Assembly (NCBI RefSeq): GCF_900107795.1
Contig: NZ_FNRL01000001.1
Span: 244,544 to 308,543 of the forward strand
Source: Chitinophaga terrae (ex Kim and Jung 2007)
GTDB lineage: Bacteria > Bacteroidota > Bacteroidia > Chitinophagales > Chitinophagaceae
DNA: 64,000 nucleotides
Direction of reading: 5' to 3'
In this document: piece by piece, positions 62,402 through 64,000 of the stretch
Layout: each line of letters opens with the position of its first letter
Numbering within the stretch: the stretch's first letter is position 1
The notes under the pieces: model-generated
Seen by the model: only the letters and a program-made list of their open reading frames with translations
What the model was told of the DNA's origin: nothing
Databases searched by the model: none
Position numbers and translations under genes: made by a program

Positions 62402-62884
62402 ATGGCGTTCTACCAGTTCACCCAAACCCAACAAATTCCGGCCAGCCTTGATGCGGTATGGAACTTTATAGCCAATCCTGATAACCTGGCAAGGATCACC
62501 CCGGCCTATATGGACTTTAAAGTGACCAGCGGGGCCATCGCCGGGCCGATGTACCCGGGGATGATCATCACCTATATCATCAGGCCGGTGCTGGGAATTC
62601 CTGTACGCTGGATGACGGAGATCACACAGGTGAAAGAAAGGGAATATTTTATCGATGAGCAACGGATAGGCCCCTACCGCTTCTGGCATCATCAGCACAG
62701 GTTAACAGAGACAGAACAGGGCGTATTAATGACAGATATTGTTACATATGCGCCTCCACTGGGTGTTATCGGAACAATTGCCAATAATCTCTTTATAAAA
62801 AAACAACTGAAAGGTATCTTCGACTTCCGGACTATCGCTATCGAAAAGGAATTTGGAAAGTTTACAGCGCATCATGGAAAATAA
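62402..62884 (+). CDS. SRPBCC (START-like) domain protein
   Basis: A 160-aa soluble protein with the SRPBCC helix-grip fold: N-terminal strand YQFTQTQQIPASLDAVWNFI, then the middle strands ITYIIRPVLGIPVRWMTEIT and the C-terminal helix (NLFIKKQLKGIFDFRTIAIE). This family binds hydrophobic ligands or acts on cyclic ones; the ligand is unknown. Its 3' end overlaps the convergent 2OG-Fe(II) oxygenase by 23 nt. Confidence 0.85.
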   Translation: MAFYQFTQTQQIPASLDAVWNFIANPDNLARITPAYMDFKVTSGAIAGPMYPGMIITYIIRPVLGIPVRWMTEITQVKEREYFIDEQRIGPYRFWHHQHRLTETEQGVLMTDIVTYAPPLGVIGTIANNLFIKKQLKGIFDFRTIAIEKEFGKFTAHHGK

Positions 62885-63560
62885 TGCCTAAGCTATGCCG
62901 CTGACCTGTATGCAGCGGGCTTACCCCATGTTTCATCGCAACCTTGTAATACCCCCTGCTGCCTTGTACCGGCCGGAAGTTCGTGGCAAAGATCAACATA
63001 TCTCCCTGTTCCGGCTGGATAACGTTGGCTTTTGACTGCGCCCTCGGCACCTGTTCGGTTATCACAAATTCTCCCCCCGTATAATCAATACCCGGTTTAT
63101 TCAGCATCAGCACCACCTGCATAGGGAAATATACTGACCCATAAAGGTCCTGGTGCAGGGTGTTATACCCGTTTTCGCCATATTTTAGGATAAGCACTGT
63201 GGGATTAACCTGTCCTGCCGCCCTGCATTGCTCCAGGAATTCGTTGTGCCGGGGCGGATAGACAACTGGTATCTGCATCGCCTTCATCCATAAATTGGCT
63301 ATAGGCGCCAGGTAAGGATAGATCTCCGTTCTTAATTCCTGGATCAATGGGGGCAGGGGATAAGAAAAATACTTATACTCGCCCGATCCGAACCTGTACC
63401 GCTCCATCCGGATAGTTTTGCGGTAACAGGACGAATGATCGTAATCATCGGCTAACTGTTTACATTCCGCATCTTCCAGCAGGTTCTTTACAATAGCAAA
63501 ACCCTTGTTGTGTAACTCCTGTTCGAGGCGTTCCCAATCATAACTCTGCAGCTGTTTCAT
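62862..63560 (-). CDS. 2OG-Fe(II) oxygenase
   Basis: A 232-aa dioxygenase using iron and 2-oxoglutarate. The iron ligands appear as His136 and Asp138 (TLHQDLYG) and His211 (MKHGVSPLHTGQRHSLGII), with Arg221 as a candidate 2OG ligand. The N-terminus (WERLEQELHNKGFAIVKNLL) resembles the prolyl-hydroxylase/PhyH side of the family rather than AlkB. Its ATG overlaps the stop of the Ada zinc-domain gene by 4 nt, so both are co-translated, and it may act on alkylated nucleic acid or a repair-linked protein. Substrate is unproven. Confidence 0.88.
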   Translation of the reverse strand: MKQLQSYDWERLEQELHNKGFAIVKNLLEDAECKQLADDYDHSSCYRKTIRMERYRFGSGEYKYFSYPLPPLIQELRTEIYPYLAPIANLWMKAMQIPVVYPPRHNEFLEQCRAAGQVNPTVLILKYGENGYNTLHQDLYGSVYFPMQVVLMLNKPGIDYTGGEFVITEQVPRAQSKANVIQPEQGDMLIFATNFRPVQGSRGYYKVAMKHGVSPLHTGQRHSLGIIFHDAL

Positions 63561-63814
63561 AGATCAACATTTGATTTCTTCCACAACCGGTACTCATGGG
63601 TCATACAATGCGCGCAAGGTCTGAAGCCCGCATCAACAGCGGCCTGCATGCTTTCAAAAAACACCCTGTTGCAGCGTTTCATCCGTTTGCCGGATCTGCA
63701 GGAAAGCAGTCCGAAAATCTTTCCAGGCAGGTAGCCTCCGTACCGGATCTTTCCCGCATGTACCAGGCTAAAAAGTTCTTTGTCGTTAAGCGTTGCGTGC
63801 AACCACATGATCAT
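63557..63814 (-). CDS. Stand-alone Ada-type zinc-binding domain protein
   Basis: An 85-aa protein that consists of a single Ada-like metal-binding domain: Cys39 and Cys48 (LSCRSGKRMKRCN), VFFESMQAAVDAGFRPCAHC with Cys67 and Cys70. Ada uses such a Cys4-zinc site to take methyl groups from DNA phosphotriesters. No HTH or methyltransferase domain is present. It is coupled by ATGA overlap to a 2OG-Fe(II) oxygenase gene. It may tether the oxygenase to DNA; this is an inference. The ATG at 63808 is an alternative start. Confidence 0.85.
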   Translation of the reverse strand: MIMWLHATLNDKELFSLVHAGKIRYGGYLPGKIFGLLSCRSGKRMKRCNRVFFESMQAAVDAGFRPCAHCMTHEYRLWKKSNVDL

Positions 63815-63872
63815 TACCTGTTGTCTGCAACAAAGTTAGATGCCGGCGCTGTGCCGGTAAACCCGGATCTTG

Positions 63873-64000
63873 CTATTTATCTTTTACACAACGGAAGCCC
63901 AGGTTATTGCCTCCGCTGCTTACTTCACCCTTGCCCCTGCTGCCTGCTTTGTAGCGGATGCAGTACTGGTCGCTGCATAGAAAAGATCCGCCTCTTTGCA
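63873..64000 (-). CDS. Formylglycine-generating-enzyme (SUMF1) family, 3' part
   Basis: The last 41 codons of a gene that continues beyond the right edge. The frame encodes RGGSFLCSDQYCIRYKAGSR and ends GGNNLGFRCVKDK at the TAG at 63873-63875. The GGSFLC and NNLGFRC blocks are the conserved end of the FGE-sulfatase/SUMF1 domain. Both Cys of the LCSDQYC motif are kept. Bacteroidetes members are often secreted lipoproteins of gliding or peptide-modification systems; the N-terminus cannot be seen. Confidence 0.8.
   Translation of the reverse strand, partial: QRGGSFLCSDQYCIRYKAGSRGKGEVSSGGNNLGFRCVKDK

Overview
The window is a piece of chromosome from a Bacteroidetes bacterium, most probably of the Chitinophagaceae (Chitinophaga-like). 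The evidence is a SusC/SusD pair with an ECF sigma/FecR switch, TlpA-type thioredoxins, PorT-like barrels, promoters of the TTTG/TAnnTTTG type, GG-leader peptides and YD/WG-repeat secreted proteins. The genus is an inference; no rRNA gene is present.

Layout. 1-11.4 kb is core: DUF177-rpmF-plsX, a very large NtrY-like sensor kinase behind mazG, tex, a lipoprotein, an enoyl-CoA hydratase and a YD-repeat protein. Two copies of one dispersed element, each a nested perfect inverted repeat (41-bp and 50-bp outer arms), fill the gaps between convergent genes at 1436-1618 and 8696-8885. tRNA-Gly(GCC) and tRNA-Leu(TAA) follow at 11.5 kb.

11.6-24.7 kb is an integrated island. The last 18 nt of tRNA-Leu are repeated exactly at 24676-24693. 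Inside are a truncated serine recombinase reading into the tRNA end, two IS3-family elements, an IS256 remnant, a Fic protein preceded by seven 11-bp iterons, and a complete grasp-with-spasm RiPP cluster: GG-leader precursor, DUF6624 protein, ATP-grasp ligase, a 73-aa unknown, a SPASM maturase without radical-SAM cysteines, a C39 peptidase/ABC exporter and an HlyD protein. Just beyond the att repeat, still AT-rich, lies a second peptide-modification operon, hxsA-hxsD-hxsB-hxsC (His-Xaa-Ser system), then a Fic-like remnant and a zeta-like kinase with a small partner. The AT-rich accessory DNA ends near 30480, inside an ada-like gene whose 3' half has been replaced by an unrelated papain-fold-like domain.

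31-42.4 kb is mixed: an MG2-type secreted protein, a small membrane protein, an orphan PoNi-type immunity gene with a small partner, a GH2 glycosidase, a WG-repeat lipoprotein, a 3' remnant of a serine hydrolase, two DoxX-like membrane proteins, an alpha/beta hydrolase and a DUF1223 protein.

42.5-52.1 kb is one minus-strand nutrient-uptake locus: sigma factor, FecR, SusC with an STN domain, SusD and two TlpA-like proteins. A chrA gene broken by one frameshift and one in-frame stop follows. 53.8-60.8 kb is a light-sensing operon: heme oxygenase makes biliverdin, a kinase-less bacteriophytochrome binds it, and a CheB-CheR-PAS-histidine kinase and a single-domain response regulator probably carry the signal. 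The right end holds a PorT-like barrel protein, an EF-hand-like secreted protein, an SRPBCC protein, a 2OG-Fe(II) oxygenase coupled to a stand-alone Ada zinc domain, and the 3' end of a formylglycine-generating-enzyme-family gene.
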